Assembly: GCF_900102195.1 (NCBI RefSeq)
Contig: NZ_FNBE01000004.1
Location: forward strand, 310,001-374,000
Reading direction: 5' to 3'
Source: Pseudonocardia oroxyli
GTDB lineage: Bacteria; Actinomycetota; Actinomycetes; Mycobacteriales; Pseudonocardiaceae
Length of the DNA: 64,000 nt
How positions within the stretch are numbered: the stretch's first letter is position 1; each line of letters begins with the position of its first letter. Positions 62,535-64,000 of this stretch are shown here, piece by piece. Position numbers and translations under genes: made by a program. The notes beneath the pieces were generated by a model. That model searched no databases. It was not told the origin of the DNA and worked only from the letters and a program-made list of their open reading frames with translations.

Positions 62535-63404
62535 ATGACACGGCGTCCGCACCACCCGGGCGGTTTCGGACCGGGCACTCGCCGCGGCGGAGCCCGCGGA
62601 GCCGACCGGTGGGGCGGCGGGTTCTCACCCGGGGAGCGGACGGCCCGGCGCGTCCGGCGGGCGGCCGCCCCGCGGGGGCGCTACCACACCGGCACGCCGC
62701 TGCGGCCGGGCATGGCGGTGCCCTCGCCGTGGATCGCGCTGCCGTTGATCGTGCTGATGGTCGGGGCGCTGGGCAGCGCGGCGGCCTTCACCGCCTTCGC
62801 GGCGGTCTCGATCTCCCCGCTGTTCCTGCTCGCCGTCATCGCGATCACCGCCCAGCGGGCCGGACGGCGCCGGGTCGGCCCCCCACAGGCCGCCGCGGCC
62901 CCGCGCGCCGCGGCACCCCCGTGGGAGCGGGCCCGCGAGCGGTTCGACGCGCTGCGGGTCGAGTACACGGCGTTCGAGTGCGACGCGATGGCGGTGCTGC
63001 GCCTGCCCGCCCTCGCGGACGTCTCGGTGCCCAGCACCGGCCGGTTCGTCGAGGCCTTCGCCGAGGCCCAGGCGCTGGACACCGACACCCGCCCCGCGGA
63101 CCGCGCGCACGCCGAGGCGTTCGTGGCCGCGGTCGACCGGGCCGTGCGGGCGTGGGAGGCGGCGCAGGACGCCGCCGAACGCATCCGGCACTCCACCCTG
63201 TCGTCGGCGGAGCGGTCGTCGGTGGAGCGGGCCATCAAGCTCCTCACCACCGCGCGGGACTCCGACAACGACGCCGAACGCCACGCCGCCTACGCCATGG
63301 CCCGCTCGGAGCTGGCCAAGCTCGAACGTGCGGGCGTCCTGCACCTGCCGAAACAGGCCGTCGCCGCCCTGGAGAACGACGGCCGGGGCCACCTCTCCGC
63401 CTGA
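62535..63404 (+). CDS. Hypothetical membrane protein with C-terminal helical domain
   Basis: 289 residues. A Gly/Arg-rich N-terminus of about 60 residues, two adjacent spans (WIALPLIVLMVGALGSAAAF and FAAVSISPLFLLAVIAITA), then a mostly alpha-helical cytoplasmic domain of about 160 residues (EYTAFECDAMAVLRLPALADVSVPSTGRFVEAFAEA). It resembles a conserved actinobacterial family without assigned function. ATG at 62535 lies close behind AAGGAG (short spacing), so a nearby alternative start is possible. Convergent with recG. Confidence 0.75.
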   Translation: MTRRPHHPGGFGPGTRRGGARGADRWGGGFSPGERTARRVRRAAAPRGRYHTGTPLRPGMAVPSPWIALPLIVLMVGALGSAAAFTAFAAVSISPLFLLAVIAITAQRAGRRRVGPPQAAAAPRAAAPPWERARERFDALRVEYTAFECDAMAVLRLPALADVSVPSTGRFVEAFAEAQALDTDTRPADRAHAEAFVAAVDRAVRAWEAAQDAAERIRHSTLSSAERSSVERAIKLLTTARDSDNDAERHAAYAMARSELAKLERAGVLHLPKQAVAALENDGRGHLSA

Positions 63405-63416
63405 CCACCCCGCGGG

Positions 63417-64000
63417 TCAGACCTTGTCGAGGTAGGCCGCGGCGGCCTCGTCGCCGACGGTCTCGGTGACCAGGGCGCGCAGGTCGGGGTGGTGGGCGAG
63501 GCCGGGGTCCGCCGCGACCAGACGGGCGGCGACCAGACGGGTCTCGCTGATCACCTGCTCGTGGCGGAGCAGGGACAGCAGCTTGAGGCCCGAGCGGGTG
63601 CCGGACTGCTGCGAGCCCAGGATGTCCCCCTCGCGGCGCAGCTCCAGGTCCAGCCGGGCCAGCTCGAACCCGTCGGTCGTGGAGGCGATCGCGTCCAGGC
63701 GCTCCCGGGCGGTGGTGCCCGCGGGCATGTCCGTGACCAGCAGGCACACCCCCGGCGCCGAGCCGCGCCCGACGCGCCCGCGCAGCTGGTGGAGCTGGGA
63801 GAGCCCGAACCGGTCCGCATCCATGATGATCATGCCGGTGGCGTTCGGGACGTCCACGCCGACCTCGATCACGGTCGTCGCCATCAGCACGTCCGTCTCG
63901 CCCGCGTCGAAGGCCCGCATGCGGAGCTCCTTCTCCTCCGCGGACAGCTTGCCGTGCAGGATCCCGACGCTCAGCCCGGCGAGCGGCCCCTCGGCGAGCT
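63417..64000 (-). CDS. recG: ATP-dependent DNA helicase RecG, C-terminal part (runs off window)
   Basis: About 193 C-terminal residues; the start lies beyond 64000. Helicase C-domain motifs: GILHGKLSAEEKE, TTVIEVGVDVPNAT (motif V), QLHQLRGRVGRGSAPG (motif VI) and the wedge-contact end FELARLDLELRREGDILGSQQSG. RecG remodels stalled replication forks. Window edge truncation, not a pseudogene. Confidence 0.94.
   Translation of the reverse strand, partial: LAEGPLAGLSVGILHGKLSAEEKELRMRAFDAGETDVLMATTVIEVGVDVPNATGMIIMDADRFGLSQLHQLRGRVGRGSAPGVCLLVTDMPAGTTARERLDAIASTTDGFELARLDLELRREGDILGSQQSGTRSGLKLLSLLRHEQVISETRLVAARLVAADPGLAHHPDLRALVTETVGDEAAAAYLDKV

Overview
This 64 kb window is high-GC actinobacterial chromosome. 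The gene set (sepIVA, a WhiG-type sigma factor, DUF2469, Prim-PolC/LigC repair proteins, GTG/TTG starts, 1-4 bp stop/start overlaps) suggests a member of the Pseudonocardiales, possibly Pseudonocardia; this is inferred from gene content, not proven. Most of the window is the conserved housekeeping block running from recG back through smc, ffh, trmD, rnhB, xerC and rpsB to rlmN, almost all on the minus strand. I saw no insertion sequences, phage genes, CRISPR arrays, rRNA or tRNA genes.

Region 1 (1-13.7 kb) is more accessory. It holds the 3' end of a Prim-PolC/LigD-polymerase-like gene, a Mug-type glycosylase, a MarR-like regulator and LigC, together resembling a base-excision-repair island. 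Between them lies a catabolic operon: FadR-type GntR regulator, beta-hydroxyacid dehydrogenase, MHS-type MFS permease and a transketolase split into two genes. Its promoter is flanked by two TTGGT-N3-ACCWA operators. A LacI-type regulator then faces a complete polyol (sorbitol/mannitol)-type ABC transporter across a perfect palindromic operator.

Region 2 (13.7-28.3 kb) carries rlmN, two membrane proteins, a TetR regulator with operator, a methyltransferase, then cdsA-frr-pyrH-tsf-rpsB, an M23 peptidase, a WhiG-type sigma factor, xerC, dprA, comM and yraN. Region 3 (28.4-44.5 kb) carries DUF2469-rnhB-lepB-rplS-trmD, an MgtC-like protein, a Clp_N/HTH cassette with twin operators and a predicted leaderless promoter, rimM-khpA-rpsP with a canonical terminator, a CPBP protease, an amidohydrolase, ffh, a P-loop protein and the nitrogen-control operon amtB-glnK-glnB-glnD.

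Region 4 (44.5-64 kb) carries ftsY, smc, acylphosphatase, a CAP protein, corA, a decayed SDR/TetR pair, mutM-rnc-rpmF-DUF177, a MinD-like ATPase, sepIVA, coaD-rsmD, pyruvate carboxylase, a hypothetical membrane protein and the 3' end of recG.

The most unusual non-coding signal is a family of at least five 42-nt palindromes (19-bp arms, 4-nt loop) that sit at or just beyond stop codons. A separate 65-nt palindrome lies downstream of sepIVA. Other points of interest are the Clp_N/HTH cassette, the split-transketolase operon, the rearrangement scar beside mutM, and repeat-expanded linkers in LepB and FtsY.
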